Assembly (NCBI RefSeq): GCF_013415885.1
Contig: NZ_CP058910.1
Span: 1,550,001-1,614,000, forward strand
Source of the DNA: Halosimplex rubrum
GTDB lineage: Archaea > Halobacteriota > Halobacteria > Halobacteriales > Haloarculaceae
Reading direction: 5' to 3'
DNA length: 64,000 nucleotides
The position numbers and the translations under genes were made by a program. This document shows, one piece after another, positions 1 through 9,652 of the stretch. The stretch's first letter is position 1; each line of letters starts with the position of its first letter. A model generated the notes under the pieces. That model made no database searches and was not told where the DNA came from. It was given only the letters and a program-made list of their open reading frames with translations.

Positions 1-124
1 GCGGTCACCTCGATTCAGAGCGAGCGCGTCGAGGGCTTTCACCGGTAGCCGTCGAGCACAGTAATCGATCCAGCTAGCCAGCGTGCCGAGAATCTCCACC
101 GTCCACGAACGACAACAGAACCAG

Positions 125-922
125 CTACTTCACCCGGCCGACGGTGACGAAGAAGGGGACCGTCTCGGTGCGGACGTACGCCTCCTCGCCCATCTGGTCG
201 ACCACATCGCGGCCCATCGCGCGCCAGGCCGAGCGCAGGTCGTCGTACTCGCCCTCCGACGTATCCCCGGACAGGATCGTCTCGCGGTCGTCGGCCAGCC
301 CCTCGCCGGTCACTTTCCTGCGGGCGGCCTCGACGGCGGCCTCGGAGTAGGGCGGCGCCACCACGCGCTCGTGGTCGTACCGGCGGGTCGACACCACCTC
401 CAGCCCGGCCGCCTCGAACACCCCCCGAGCGCCGGCGCCGAGGGTCACGTCCGTCTCGACGCCGTCGAGGAATCGCTCGCGGGCGCGGCGGGCCAGCGGC
501 GGTTCGGCGTCGACGGTCGAGTCCACCGTGACCGCGCCGTTGTCAGGCTCGACGGCCGCGACCAGGTCCGAGGAGACGCGGGCGAACTCCGCGACCGCCT
601 CGGCGGGGTCGGGGAGGTTGATCAGCAGCGCCTGGCAGACGACCAGGTCGAACGCGTCGGCGCGGAAGGGGAGACGCGTCGCGTCGGCGCGGACGACGGG
701 TCCCACCTCGCTCGCGGCGGCGAGCAGCCGCGGGTCGGCGTCGGCGCCGACGACCTCTGCGCCGCTCTCCGCGGCGAGGACGCGGGTGAGTTCGCCCGTC
801 CCGCAGCCCACGTCGAGGACTCGCTCGCGGGTCGCGAGGTCGAGATCCGTCAGGGCTTCGCGGGAGTCGGCCCACATGCCCTCGCGGGTCGTCTCCAGGT
901 AGTCGGCGCTGAACTCTCGCAC
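125..922 (-). CDS. class I SAM-dependent methyltransferase
   Basis: A 265-residue soluble protein with a Rossmann-type methyltransferase fold. The SAM-binding glycine motif DVGCGTGELT lies near residues 38-47, followed by an acidic ribose-binding position (GADAD) and the post-motif LPFRADAFDLVVC near 85-97. These are family hallmarks; the methyl acceptor cannot be read from sequence. The C-terminal third is a cap-like region with no recognised motif. It reads away from the left window edge and shares no operon with the next minus-strand gene, about 70 bp upstream. Alternatives include a small-molecule or quinone methyltransferase. Confidence 0.85.
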   Translation of the reverse strand: MREFSADYLETTREGMWADSREALTDLDLATRERVLDVGCGTGELTRVLAAESGAEVVGADADPRLLAAASEVGPVVRADATRLPFRADAFDLVVCQALLINLPDPAEAVAEFARVSSDLVAAVEPDNGAVTVDSTVDAEPPLARRARERFLDGVETDVTLGAGARGVFEAAGLEVVSTRRYDHERVVAPPYSEAAVEAARRKVTGEGLADDRETILSGDTSEGEYDDLRSAWRAMGRDVVDQMGEEAYVRTETVPFFVTVGRVK

Positions 923-990
923 TGACCGTTCGTTCGCCCCCGCGGCCGCATAGGCGCGTCGGTCGACGGCGGTCGGTCCGCCCCAGCCGG

Positions 991-2247
991 CTACTCGACG
1001 TCGCGTTCGTAGAGCCAGCCGGCGCCGAGCGCGTCGGCGATGGCCTTCGGGTCGTCGACGTGGGGGGCCACGAGCGACCCGGGCGTGTCGTCGTGCTCGA
1101 CCTCGTCGGGGTCGGGGACGGTGAACTGCAGTTCCGGGCTCCGGTCGCCGCGGTCGAACTCGACGGTGGCGGTGTCGAACGTCCGGTCGACGAGGTCGGT
1201 CTCGACGGCGACGCTCCGTACGTCGTCGCGCTCGATCCGCTGCTGGGGCTCGTCGAACAGCGTGTCGTAGGCGACGAGGACGCCGTCGTAACAGCGGTAC
1301 TCCAGCGGGCCGTACCTGAGATAGCGAGTGGCGGCTCGGAGCGTCCCGAACGCGACGACGACGGCGATGGGAACCGCCGCGAGCCGAAGCGCGAAGACCG
1401 CGAGGAACGCGGCGACGGCGTAGAGAAAGACGACGGTGCTGGTCAGGGTGTAGAGGATCCCGCGGTAGAGCGCGTCGGCGACGGCGACCGCTCGCGAGGG
1501 GCGGGCGCGGAGGAGGGGGTCGCCGTCGGGTTCGACGACCGGTTCGGGTTCGATCTCGGTCTCCTTGCTGCCGTAGAGTCGGTAGAAGACGCCCCGCCTG
1601 TCGGGGTCGCGTTCGACCTGTATCGTCCGGAGGTCGTAGACGAGCTTGCCGGCGACGATCAGCGCCAGCACCGCCCCGCTGTCGACGCCGGAGGGACCGG
1701 CGACGAACAGGAGCGTGCCGACGCCGAAGACGTACTTAAACGGGGCCAGGACGACGGACCGCGGGGAGTGGTCGCGGTAGCCGCCGTCGCGGAAGTAGTC
1801 GGCGGCGGTCTCGACGCCGCGGGCGGCGAAGACGCCGACGCCACCGAGCAGCATCTGCCCGGTGGTCTCGGCCGTGATCGTCGGGTCCGCGAGCGCGAAC
1901 ATGAGGAACGCCGCGCCGAGCTCTATCGGCGCGAGGAGGACCACGAGCGTGACGAGCGTCGGTAGGTTTCGGAGGTACACCGGCGGGAGCGGTCCCGGGA
2001 GGTCGATCCCGCCGCGTTTGGCCTGGAGCGCGCCCAGCAGCCGGTGGTCGTCGATCGCGTTGTTCGGCCGCTTGGCGGCGAAGGGGACCTTCACCGCCGC
2101 CCACCACAGCACCGCCGCGAGTTCGAGGACGAACACGCCGAGGAGGACGGACGCCGACCACCCGAGCGCCAGGACGACGACGGGGGCCACCGCGTTCGAG
2201 GCGACCACCGCGAGCGGCCCCGGGCGGCCGAGAGAGGGGACTCGCAT
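991..2247 (-). CDS. DUF6498-type integral membrane protein
   Basis: About 418 residues from the ATG giving MRVPSLGRPG; a longer upstream reading frame exists but its extra N-terminus looks non-coding. At least six hydrophobic segments are visible, including a pair near the N-terminus (VVASNAVAPVVVLALGW and the following segment), a central group, and LYTLTSTVVFLYAVAAFLA. The C-terminal ~100 residues are soluble and acidic. From memory this matches the haloarchaeal DUF6498 membrane family, whose function is unknown. It is divergent from the FAD oxidoreductase gene, with about 107 bp between the starts that would hold both promoters. Confidence 0.75.
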   Translation of the reverse strand: MRVPSLGRPGPLAVVASNAVAPVVVLALGWSASVLLGVFVLELAAVLWWAAVKVPFAAKRPNNAIDDHRLLGALQAKRGGIDLPGPLPPVYLRNLPTLVTLVVLLAPIELGAAFLMFALADPTITAETTGQMLLGGVGVFAARGVETAADYFRDGGYRDHSPRSVVLAPFKYVFGVGTLLFVAGPSGVDSGAVLALIVAGKLVYDLRTIQVERDPDRRGVFYRLYGSKETEIEPEPVVEPDGDPLLRARPSRAVAVADALYRGILYTLTSTVVFLYAVAAFLAVFALRLAAVPIAVVVAFGTLRAATRYLRYGPLEYRCYDGVLVAYDTLFDEPQQRIERDDVRSVAVETDLVDRTFDTATVEFDRGDRSPELQFTVPDPDEVEHDDTPGSLVAPHVDDPKAIADALGAGWLYERDVE

Positions 2248-2354
2248 ACCCGGGTGTGGGCGCTCGTTCAATTGAGAGCCACGGTTTTCGGACCGTTCGT
2301 CGGTCAGTCGTGGAGTCAGACATATGTGGACCGGGCGAAAAGACCGGACAACGA

Positions 2355-3782
2355 ATGGGAGCGGACGAGCCGGAGTTCGACCGCGGGGTGACGCTGTGGG
2401 AACAGGCACGGGAGTACCTGGAGTGGTACCCGACTGCCGACGTGGACGCCCTCGTCGTCGGTGGCGGCGTTCAAGGCCTCGTGCTGCTGGACGAACTCGT
2501 CGACCGGGGGTACGCCGCGGCGCTGGTCTCGAACACGCCGCTGGGCGCCGGCCAGACCTTCGACTGGCCGGGCGTCCTCGCCAAGGGATACCTGAACCCC
2601 GACCGCGCCCGCCGCGAGGCCGTCGACGAGCGGTGGCTGCCGTTCGCCGAGGACGCCCGCGTCCCCGTCGAGGGCGGCGAGTGGTACGTCGCTTCGACGG
2701 ACTACCCGTACCGGCACCTCGTCGACGGGTGGGACGAGGCCGGCTACGAGTACGACGAGCGGGGAGTCGAAGGGCTTCACGAGGTCTACCGCGAGGGGAC
2801 CGTCTTCGCGAAGGGCAGCGGCGAGCACGTCGCCGCGATCGACGAGTACGTCGTCGACCGCGAGGCGCTCGTCCGCGCGCTCGCGGCGGACCACGCCGAG
2901 CGCATCGTCGTCGGCGACATCACCGACGCGGCGTTCGCCGGCACGGGGGGCGACCGCGACGGGGCCGACGGGGCCGGCGCGCCCGCACTCGACCGGCTCA
3001 CCGTCGAGACTCATCGGGATCTCACGCTGCAGGTCGAGCCGGACTACGTCGTCGCGGCGACCGGGACGGGCACCCATCGGTTCGTCGACTCGCTGGTGGG
3101 GAGCGAGTCGTTCCGGGAGGCCGGCGGCGACGCCGGCGCGGTCCGAGGGTCGCTCGACCCGGTGACCTACCGCAACCAGCTCGTCCTCGCGGTGCGCGGA
3201 CCGGCCGAGGACCTGCCGGCGGTCGGCGCGCACCTCCCGCACAAGGGGATGAGCGTCGTCCCGCGCCGGCACCGCTATCGCGACGAGAACTACGTCACCT
3301 GGTACGTCACCAACGACTCCGCCGCCGAGGAAGTCGACCCCGACGAGACGACCGACGAGGCGATGGGCACGCTCGACCCCGAGAAGGTCGAAGTCGGCTA
3401 CAACAAGCTGTTCGAACTCGTCCCCGCCGTCAAGAACCGCGCCGCCGAAGACGCCGACCTGGAGTTCTACGCCTACGCGACGCTCCAGCAGCGGACCGGG
3501 GACGGGGCCGTCCCCCACGCCGAACCGCTGGCGGGGATCGACAACGTCGGCGTCGCGCTGCCGTCCTGCGCCGCGGGCGTCTGGCGGGCGACCGACGACG
3601 CCGTCGAGTTCGTCGCCGACGCGGTCGACCCCAGCGGTCCGGTCGACGGGGTCCCGACCGGTGGCGACCCGCCGTACGGCCAACTCGCCGACGACCGCCC
3701 CGGCGCTCGCTGGCTCGACTGGACGGCGCTGGGTGTCAGGTATCCGCGCGTACAGAACCGCCCCGACGCCGTCGAACGGTAA
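2355..3782 (+). CDS. FAD-dependent oxidoreductase (DAO-like)
   Basis: 475 residues. An N-terminal dinucleotide-binding motif GGGVQG follows the strand ALVV near residue 30, as in glycine-oxidase/DAO-type flavoproteins. Later segments (VAATGTGTHRF; a C-terminal region with TLQQRTGDG) fit a substrate domain plus the closing FAD segment. The substrate is unknown. The ATG at 2355 is chosen because the sequence before it lacks protein-like composition and overlaps the divergent promoter region. It appears to be a single-gene transcript, with a convergent small secreted-protein gene downstream. Confidence 0.75.
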   Translation: MGADEPEFDRGVTLWEQAREYLEWYPTADVDALVVGGGVQGLVLLDELVDRGYAAALVSNTPLGAGQTFDWPGVLAKGYLNPDRARREAVDERWLPFAEDARVPVEGGEWYVASTDYPYRHLVDGWDEAGYEYDERGVEGLHEVYREGTVFAKGSGEHVAAIDEYVVDREALVRALAADHAERIVVGDITDAAFAGTGGDRDGADGAGAPALDRLTVETHRDLTLQVEPDYVVAATGTGTHRFVDSLVGSESFREAGGDAGAVRGSLDPVTYRNQLVLAVRGPAEDLPAVGAHLPHKGMSVVPRRHRYRDENYVTWYVTNDSAAEEVDPDETTDEAMGTLDPEKVEVGYNKLFELVPAVKNRAAEDADLEFYAYATLQQRTGDGAVPHAEPLAGIDNVGVALPSCAAGVWRATDDAVEFVADAVDPSGPVDGVPTGGDPPYGQLADDRPGARWLDWTALGVRYPRVQNRPDAVER

Positions 3783-3847
3783 CGAAAGGGAACGACCGTC
3801 GCCGATCCCGGCGACGGCGGTGGAGTGGAGCTATCCGGCGCCCGCCG

Positions 3848-4318
3848 TCAGTTCGCGGAGCGGTCGCCGTCGACGACGGTGACGTTGTCGCTGTCGACGG
3901 TCCGGCTGACGACCTCGCTGTCGTCGATCAGTGCGCCGTCTTCGACGCGTACCGACTCCTCACCGAGGTCGGCGACGACGATCGTCTCGGGGCCGCCGTC
4001 GGATGCGTTCGCGTCCATGTGGACGCGATCGCTTGGGTCGACCCCGCTGACGCTCAGGGTCACCGTCCCGTCCTCAAAGCGATCGGCCAGCGACGCGACG
4101 GCGTCGTCGGCCTCGTGGATGAGCGAGCGGGTCCGCTCGCGCTCGTCGGTCGTCAGTTCGCCGTCGGGGTCGACGACCTCGACGGTGATATCGGCGGTGT
4201 CGTCGTGGTGCTGTGCTACCGGTCGATCGGGCGTCCCGAGATCCGCCGCGGCGACGGAGGCGCCGCCGAGGGCGAGCGCCGCGACGCAGAGGGACGCGAT
4301 CAGGGTCTTGCGTTTCAT
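3848..4318 (-). CDS. small exported protein
   Basis: 156 residues starting MKRKTLIASLCVAALALG, a clear Sec signal peptide with an AxA-like cleavage region (ASVAAAD). The mature part is very acidic with no recognised domain; it contains repeated short beta-like stretches rich in D, T and V. No C-terminal anchor or lipobox is seen. It is convergent with the FAD oxidoreductase. Similar short secreted acidic proteins are common in haloarchaea, and I do not recognise its function. Confidence 0.65.
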   Translation of the reverse strand: MKRKTLIASLCVAALALGGASVAAADLGTPDRPVAQHHDDTADITVEVVDPDGELTTDERERTRSLIHEADDAVASLADRFEDGTVTLSVSGVDPSDRVHMDANASDGGPETIVVADLGEESVRVEDGALIDDSEVVSRTVDSDNVTVVDGDRSAN

Positions 4319-4464
4319 CTGTCTGCTCGCGTGACGCGTGCGCCGTCGCCGGTCGCACTCCGGCGCGACACCGCGCCACGGCGGGTACACGTTGCGTGAA
4401 AGACCGGATATATCCCCGTTGGAAACGCCCGAAATCGCCGTTCGATCGCCGTTTCAGACGTATT

Positions 4465-5052
4465 TCACCGGAGGTAGACGACGTTTCCCATGCCCCGTCG
4501 CCTGCGTTCGAGGAGGTCCTTGCTCTCCAGCGTGTCGAGCGTGCGGCTGACCGTCGCCTTGGAAAAGTCCGTCCCGGCGACGATCTCGGTCTGCGGGAGG
4601 ACGCCGTCGGCGTCGAGTACGGTCTCGTAGACGGCCCGTTCGTTGGTCGAGAGTCGTCTCGCCGTCTCCTCTAGCTCCTCCCGGCGCGTTTCGACCAGCT
4701 CGTCGCTCGGTTCGGGTCCGGACGACCGTTCGGGAGCGGTCGAGTCGACGGTGGCGGCACCGCTCTCGGGGAGCGACTCGGTCGCGGCGCTGGCCGTCGA
4801 ACTGACCGCGTCGGGGGTCGAACTGTCGCCGACGAGGAGGTACGTGCCGCTCGCGCCCAGTAGCGCGCCAGCGGCGGCGACGACCGCGATGTCTTCGGGG
4901 GTGAAATACGTCCCGAGTTCGGAGACGGTCGTCCCGTTCTCGCCGACGGAGACGACGACCGGGGAGGGGGTGATGAGCTGCACTGCGAGGACCACCGCGG
5001 CGGCGACGAACGCGACCGCCGCGGCGAGCTGTCGTCGCTGGAGGGGCGGCAT
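4465..5052 (-). CDS. membrane-anchored winged-helix regulator
   Basis: 195 residues. Two N-terminal transmembrane segments (about residues 9-27 and 55-75) enclose a short external loop. A linker rich in S, T, E and P follows. The last ~65 residues form a winged helix: NERAVYETVLDADGVLPQTEI, then TDFSKATVSRTLDTLESKDL as recognition helix, then a basic wing ERRRRGMGNVVYL. This is the MarR-like architecture found in haloarchaeal membrane-tethered regulators. Its gene is divergent from the exported protein at 5191, a plausible target. Signal and regulon are unknown. Confidence 0.8.
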   Translation of the reverse strand: MPPLQRRQLAAAVAFVAAAVVLAVQLITPSPVVVSVGENGTTVSELGTYFTPEDIAVVAAAGALLGASGTYLLVGDSSTPDAVSSTASAATESLPESGAATVDSTAPERSSGPEPSDELVETRREELEETARRLSTNERAVYETVLDADGVLPQTEIVAGTDFSKATVSRTLDTLESKDLLERRRRGMGNVVYLR

Positions 5053-5190
5053 ACGTTCTCGGCCATCCTCCGCGATCCCCTAATGCCACCGGTTCGTTAC
5101 CCTCCGGAACGCCCGTGAAACAGCGACGAAACGCGTTCCGAAGCGCTTTCACCTGAACGCTGATGAGGGCTTTCAGACAACTGTCTACCG

Positions 5191-5832
5191 ATGACCGACA
5201 TCCGACTACGGGCGCTGGCGCTGGTCGCGCTCGCCGTGCTCGGCGGCGGCGCCGGCTACGCCGGGACCGCGCTGGGCGTCGGCGGCTCGCTCACCGACCA
5301 GGCGCCGGCCGGGGAGTTCCGCGTCTCGGACAGCGGCGTCAGCGTCTCGGGGACGAGCGGGAACGTCACCGTCGTCGAGAACATGACCGGGGTCACGGCC
5401 GTCGAGATGAGCGCGACCGACGGTCGGCTGGCCGTCGAGACCGCCGAGGGGCCGCTCTCCCCCGCGGACCGGGAGCGAGCGAAAGCGATCGCGCGGAGCG
5501 ACGAGCGAGTCCGACAGCGCGTCGCCGAACTGGACGAGTACGAACTCACCGTCGAACCGATCTACGGGATCAGCGCCGACCGGGTCCGGTCGACGAACGT
5601 CTCCGTCGACGGGAACTGGACCGTGACGGCGGAGAACGGGACCGAGGTGGGGGGCGTCGGGACGTTCGAGGTCGAGAACGCGACGGTCGAAACACGGGAC
5701 GGGTCGGTGACCGTCGGCGAGCAGTCCTACGACGGCCACGTCGAGGTCGAGATCCGTAACGAGACCGGCGCGGTGGCCGTCGAAGTACAGGTGGATCTCG
5801 CGAACGAGGAGGTCGTCGTCGTCACCGAGTGA
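5191..5832 (+). CDS. exported protein of unknown function
   Basis: 213 residues with an N-terminal hydrophobic export/anchor segment (LRALALVALAVLGGGAGYAGT) and an acidic mature part. There are several N-x-S/T sites and an internal helix of the type seen in PepSY-like proteins (DRERAKAIARSDERVRQRV). It is separated by about 140 bp from the divergent membrane-anchored regulator, which may control it. I do not recognise the family. Confidence 0.6.
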   Translation: MTDIRLRALALVALAVLGGGAGYAGTALGVGGSLTDQAPAGEFRVSDSGVSVSGTSGNVTVVENMTGVTAVEMSATDGRLAVETAEGPLSPADRERAKAIARSDERVRQRVAELDEYELTVEPIYGISADRVRSTNVSVDGNWTVTAENGTEVGGVGTFEVENATVETRDGSVTVGEQSYDGHVEVEIRNETGAVAVEVQVDLANEEVVVVTE

Positions 5833-5945
5833 CCGCAGACCGGTTCGACGTATCCCCGCGGGAGTCGCCCGCCGTCGCTACCGGTCACCGGCGATCGACC
5901 GGGCGGTGTCCAGTCGTTTCGCTCGCTCACTCCGACTGTCGTTCG

Positions 5946-6779
5946 CTACGCGTCACGCAGCTCCCGCACCCGCTCGACGTTCCACGCGAAGCTCTTGCCG
6001 TCCTCGGTGGGCGTCTCCAGCACCAGCGGCACGTCCAGCAGGGCCTCGTGATTCAGAAACGCGCGCATGCCGTCCTCGCCGATCTCGCCCTCGCCGACGT
6101 GGGCGTGTTCGTCCTTGTTCGTCCCGCAGGCGTGTTTGGAGTCGTTGAGGTGGATACACTCCAGGTGGTCCAGCCCGACCACGTCGTCGAACTCGGCGAC
6201 GGTCTCTTCGACCCCTTCGGGCGTCGAGAGGTCGTAGCCCGCGGCGAAGGCGTGGGCGGTGTCGAGACACACGTCCAGGTCCTGACCCGAGCGGTCGAGT
6301 ACTTCCGCGAGGTGCTCGAAGTCGCCGCCGAGCTTCGTCCCGGAGCCGGCGTCGGACTCGACGAGGACGGTGACGCCGTCGGGGATCGCCAACTCGTCCA
6401 GCGCGCTGGCGGCGTTGTCGAGGCCGCCGTCGACGCCCGCGCCGGTGTGGGCGCCGAGGTGGACGTTGACGTAGGGGATATCGAGTTTGTCGGCGGCGTC
6501 GACTTCCTTCTGCATCGAGTCGACGGACTTCTCGCGGAGGTCGTCTTTCGGCGTGCAGAGGTTGACGAGATACGAGGAGTGGATCACCCACGGGCCCAGG
6601 TCGTGTTCCTCGTTCAACTCGCGGAACTCGGCGGCCTCGTCGTCGCCGATATCGGGGTCCTGCCAGACCTGCGGGGAGTGGGAGAAGATCTGGCCGCAGG
6701 TGCCGCCGATCTCCAGCTGTTCGTCGACGGCGTTGGGGACGCCGCCCGCGATCGATGTGTGTGCGCCGACACGGGTCAT
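5946..6779 (-). CDS. nfo: deoxyribonuclease IV (endonuclease IV)
   Basis: 277 residues, the usual length for AP endonuclease IV (Zn-dependent TIM barrel), which cleaves abasic sites in base-excision repair. The start [14 protein letters not shown] is the classic N-terminus containing the first zinc histidine. Further ligand motifs are visible: [47 protein letters not shown] and [10 protein letters not shown]. The ATG at 6779 is chosen since the protein family begins there. It stands alone, with the small membrane-protein gene upstream on the same strand. Confidence 0.95.
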   Translation of the reverse strand: MTRVGAHTSIAGGVPNAVDEQLEIGGTCGQIFSHSPQVWQDPDIGDDEAAEFRELNEEHDLGPWVIHSSYLVNLCTPKDDLREKSVDSMQKEVDAADKLDIPYVNVHLGAHTGAGVDGGLDNAASALDELAIPDGVTVLVESDAGSGTKLGGDFEHLAEVLDRSGQDLDVCLDTAHAFAAGYDLSTPEGVEETVAEFDDVVGLDHLECIHLNDSKHACGTNKDEHAHVGEGEIGEDGMRAFLNHEALLDVPLVLETPTEDGKSFAWNVERVRELRDA

Positions 6780-6881
6780 GGCCGACCGCAGGGAGTCGAC
6801 CGGCAAAGTCGTGTCGGACCGTCGCGCGCGGCGACCGTCGCGAAGCCGCCCGGGACCGCGGCCGCGGCTCCGGCCCGACGG

Positions 6882-6995
6882 TCACACGCGCGTCCGCCGG
6901 TCGCGGCCGTCGCCGTACGCGTACACCAGCGCCAGGAAAAACAGCGTGACGAGCGCCCAGGTGAGGACGCCGAGGAGGATCGCCCACAGGAGCAT
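6882..6995 (-). CDS. 37-residue membrane miniprotein
   Basis: A short open frame starting MLLWAILLGVLTWALV, with one long hydrophobic helix (residues 2-27) and a positively charged tail GDGRDRRTRV. This is typical of haloarchaeal single-span miniproteins. It lies between the nfo and DUF7095-like genes. Coding support is only composition and topology, so it may be chance; conservation in related genomes would decide. Confidence 0.4.
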   Translation of the reverse strand: MLLWAILLGVLTWALVTLFFLALVYAYGDGRDRRTRV

Positions 6996-7122
6996 ACCGC
7001 GACGGACGCGGTCGCGACCGATTGTTATACACTGCCTGACCGCAGTCAGGCGGTCGTTTCGCGGTCACCGCACGCGTCGCGGCGAGTGCGCGTCCGCTCG
7101 CACGTTCCCCGCGAGCGGTCGC

Positions 7123-7776
7123 TCACACCACGTCGCCGCGGACGGTCGCGCCTTCCTGGCGCTCGCGGTAGGCGCGCAGCGCGTCGGCGGCCTCCTCGGC
7201 CACGTCCGGGTCGGCGCCGAGCATCTCCAGGGCGCCCGACAGCGTCGGGAGGACGAAGTCGCCGTCGCGCAGCTTCCGGAAGGCCTCGTCGCTGCGCTGC
7301 CCGTCGACCCAGAGGCAGGCGCCGCGGGGGTCGAGGATCTGCTCGTAGTCGCCGGTGGCCAGGGCCCCCTCCAGGCGCTGGGTGACGTTGTCGTCGAACG
7401 AGGCGTTGCACACTTCGAGGTGGACGGGCTCGTCGTCGTCGACGAGGTGGGCGGCCAGGCACTTCTCGGGGGCGGCGTAGCCGTTGGCGTTGGTGCGGAC
7501 GTGCTCGGTGTGCTCGGCGGCCCAGTCGGCCCGGACCGTCTCGCCGATGCCGTCGACGCCCAGCGCCAGCTCGTGGGGGTCGGTGTCGCTGTCGTCGCCG
7601 CCGACGAGGATGTCCTTCGTGAGGTAGATGTCGAGGCGCTCGACGGGGTCGAGGCCGAGCGCGGCGTCGCCGAACACCCAGATCTCCCTGACGGGGACGG
7701 GCATGGGCTCCTCGTCGACGCGGGCGACGAGGTCCTCGACGCGGGCGACGGCCTCCTCGCGCGAGAGGTCGGTCAT
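7123..7776 (-). CDS. DUF7095-like haloarchaeal protein
   Basis: 217 residues, soluble and acidic. The stretch PVPVREIWVFGDAALGLDPV followed by LDIYLTKDILVGG resembles nucleotidyltransferase-like small domains, but I only recall the family as a haloarchaeal domain of unknown function. The C-terminal half contains LEVCNASFDDNVTQRLEG and ACLWVDGQRSDEAFRKLRDG. It is divergent from the sensor-kinase gene, with about 125 bp between. Confidence 0.7.
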   Translation of the reverse strand: MTDLSREEAVARVEDLVARVDEEPMPVPVREIWVFGDAALGLDPVERLDIYLTKDILVGGDDSDTDPHELALGVDGIGETVRADWAAEHTEHVRTNANGYAAPEKCLAAHLVDDDEPVHLEVCNASFDDNVTQRLEGALATGDYEQILDPRGACLWVDGQRSDEAFRKLRDGDFVLPTLSGALEMLGADPDVAEEAADALRAYRERQEGATVRGDVV

Positions 7777-7865
7777 CGACGCGAGGTAGCCGCCCGAGGG
7801 GGAAAACGGTTTCTCGATGGCGCCGCGCGGCCGGCGGTGGTATCACACCTCGATCTCGGAGGAGC

Positions 7866-7878
7866 GCAGTTTTATGCG
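7866..7878 (+). promoter_or_regulatory. TATA-like box of the sensor-kinase gene
   Basis: GTTTTATGCG is centred about 28 bp before the ATG at 7901, the spacing expected for a leaderless archaeal transcript. Confidence 0.5.
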
Positions 7879-7900
7879 GCTCCTCGGAAAATGGTAAGCG

Positions 7901-9553
7901 ATGCGACTCCGGACGCGGTTCGTCCTGGCGCTGGCGCTGGTGGCGCTGGTGCTGTCGGCCACGTCGCTGGTCGGGTTCGTCCTCTACCGGGACGCGGTCG
8001 TCGCCCAGGAGCGGACCGAGCTGGCCCACTCGGCGGAGTCCGTGGCCACCCAGGTCGGCGCCGTGCTCACCGAGCGGGAGCGACAGGTCGAGCTGTGGGG
8101 GTCGGCGCCGTCGCTGGTCGACCACGGCTCGCCGCCCCAGGAGGCGCGGCTGCGGTCGTTCGTGCGGACCACGGAGTTCAGCGGCGCCTCCGTGATCGCG
8201 GCCAACGGGACGATGACGGCGCTGTACTCGGCGGGACTCACCACGAGCGCCCGCGAGCGGCTCGTCGGGCAACAGTTCGGCGATCGGACGTACTTCCAGC
8301 GAGCGATGACGGGTGAAACCTACGTCAGCGACCCCGTCAGGGCCGAGACGGGGAACCTCATCGTGACCGTGAGCACGCCGATCCGGGAGACGGGTGAGAC
8401 CGTCGGGACGTTCAACGCCGCGTTCCACCTCGAACGGGGGGACCTGGCGTCGATCGTTCGGGCCAACTCCGGCCCGACCCAGGGGATCCGGATCGGCGCG
8501 AACGGGACGACGCTGTACGCGGTCGGGCCGGTCACCGAGACGGGCGCGGACGCCGACCTGATCGTCGCCGACGAGACGGTCGCCGGGACGGGCTGGACGG
8601 TCTCGGCGACGACGACGCGGGCGGCCTTCGAGTCCCAGCTGTGGGCCGCCACGGCCGCCCAGGGCGCGGCGTTCGGGCTGGTGTTGCTGTCGATCGCTGC
8701 ACTCGGCCTCTGGCTCTACCGCGAGTTCGTCGGCAACATCGAGCGGCTCCACGGCGGGTTCGGCGCCCTGGTCGACGGCGACTACGGGTCGACCGTCTCG
8801 CTGACGGGCGCGACCGAGTGGGTCGAACTCGAAGCGGGGTTCAACGACCTGAGCGAGGTGCTCGCCCAGCGCCGCTCGGAGGTGATCGTCCTCAACCGGG
8901 TGTTGCGACACAACCTCCGCAACGCGATGACGGTCGTCGTCGGCAACGCCGACCGCATCGCCGAGCGCACCGACGACGAGACGACCCGGACCGAGGCCGA
9001 CCGCATCCGCCGGCGCGGGGAGTCGCTGCTCGAACTGGCCGACCACGCGCGAGCCGTCGAGTCATCGCTGGGCGCGCGACCCGAGGAGGCGGCGGCCCGG
9101 CCGGCCGGCGCCATCCTCGAAGACGTGTCGACGACGCTCCGCGAGGAGTTTCCCGACGCGGACGTGCGGGCGGCGGCGCCCGAGGTGCCGGTCGCGGTCC
9201 CCGACGGCGACCTGTTGCTCGTGGCGCTGGACGAACTCGCGCGCAACGCGATCGCGCACAACGACGCGCCGACGCCGACGGTCGCGATCGACGCGGCGGT
9301 CGCGGACGGGACGGTGACCTTTACCGTCGCCGACGACGGTCCCGGGATGCCGGCGGTCGAGCGCCGCGTCCTCACCGACAGCTTCGTCGAGACGCCGACC
9401 CAGCACGGGGCGGGACTGGGCCTCTGGCTGGTCACCTGGCTGGTCCACTGGGCCGACGGCGAGGTGTCCGTCGACGTGGACGGCGGCACGACCGTCACCG
9501 TCACGGTGCCCTGCGAGCCCGACGATGGAATCGACGAGCCGCCCGCCGAGTGA
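7901..9553 (+). CDS. membrane sensor histidine kinase
   Basis: 550 residues. TM1 spans about residues 7-29. An extracellular Cache-type sensor follows (about 30-250, with FGDRTYFQRAMTGETYVSDP, characteristic of dCache modules). TM2 is at about 253-273, then a HAMP-like linker. The phosphoacceptor H-box VLRHNLRNAMTVV has its His near residue 337. The ATPase domain shows an N-box DELARNAIAHN, a G1 box DDGPGMP and a G2 box GAGLGLWLV. All catalytic boxes are intact. No response regulator lies beside it, as usual for haloarchaeal orphan kinases. The ligand is probably a small molecule bound by the Cache domain. Confidence 0.92.
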   Translation: MRLRTRFVLALALVALVLSATSLVGFVLYRDAVVAQERTELAHSAESVATQVGAVLTERERQVELWGSAPSLVDHGSPPQEARLRSFVRTTEFSGASVIAANGTMTALYSAGLTTSARERLVGQQFGDRTYFQRAMTGETYVSDPVRAETGNLIVTVSTPIRETGETVGTFNAAFHLERGDLASIVRANSGPTQGIRIGANGTTLYAVGPVTETGADADLIVADETVAGTGWTVSATTTRAAFESQLWAATAAQGAAFGLVLLSIAALGLWLYREFVGNIERLHGGFGALVDGDYGSTVSLTGATEWVELEAGFNDLSEVLAQRRSEVIVLNRVLRHNLRNAMTVVVGNADRIAERTDDETTRTEADRIRRRGESLLELADHARAVESSLGARPEEAAARPAGAILEDVSTTLREEFPDADVRAAAPEVPVAVPDGDLLLVALDELARNAIAHNDAPTPTVAIDAAVADGTVTFTVADDGPGMPAVERRVLTDSFVETPTQHGAGLGLWLVTWLVHWADGEVSVDVDGGTTVTVTVPCEPDDGIDEPPAE

Positions 9554-9652
9554 GCGCTCGCCTGACGGTAACACGGGCGGCCGACGACGGGCGCCCCCGG
9601 CGGCGAGTCGGGAGCGAAACCCTGACACCCGTCGCCGCGATAGGTCGGGGCG

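Noticed and set aside
1-48. Possible C-terminus of a plus-strand gene (AVTSIQSERVEGFHR then stop)
   Set aside because: Only 15 codons are visible and other frames are equally open; no support for a gene.
2324-4399. A 691-codon plus-strand open frame
   Set aside because: It is an Arg/Gly-rich shadow overlapping the FAD oxidoreductase and the secreted-protein gene in other frames; GC-rich DNA keeps such frames open.
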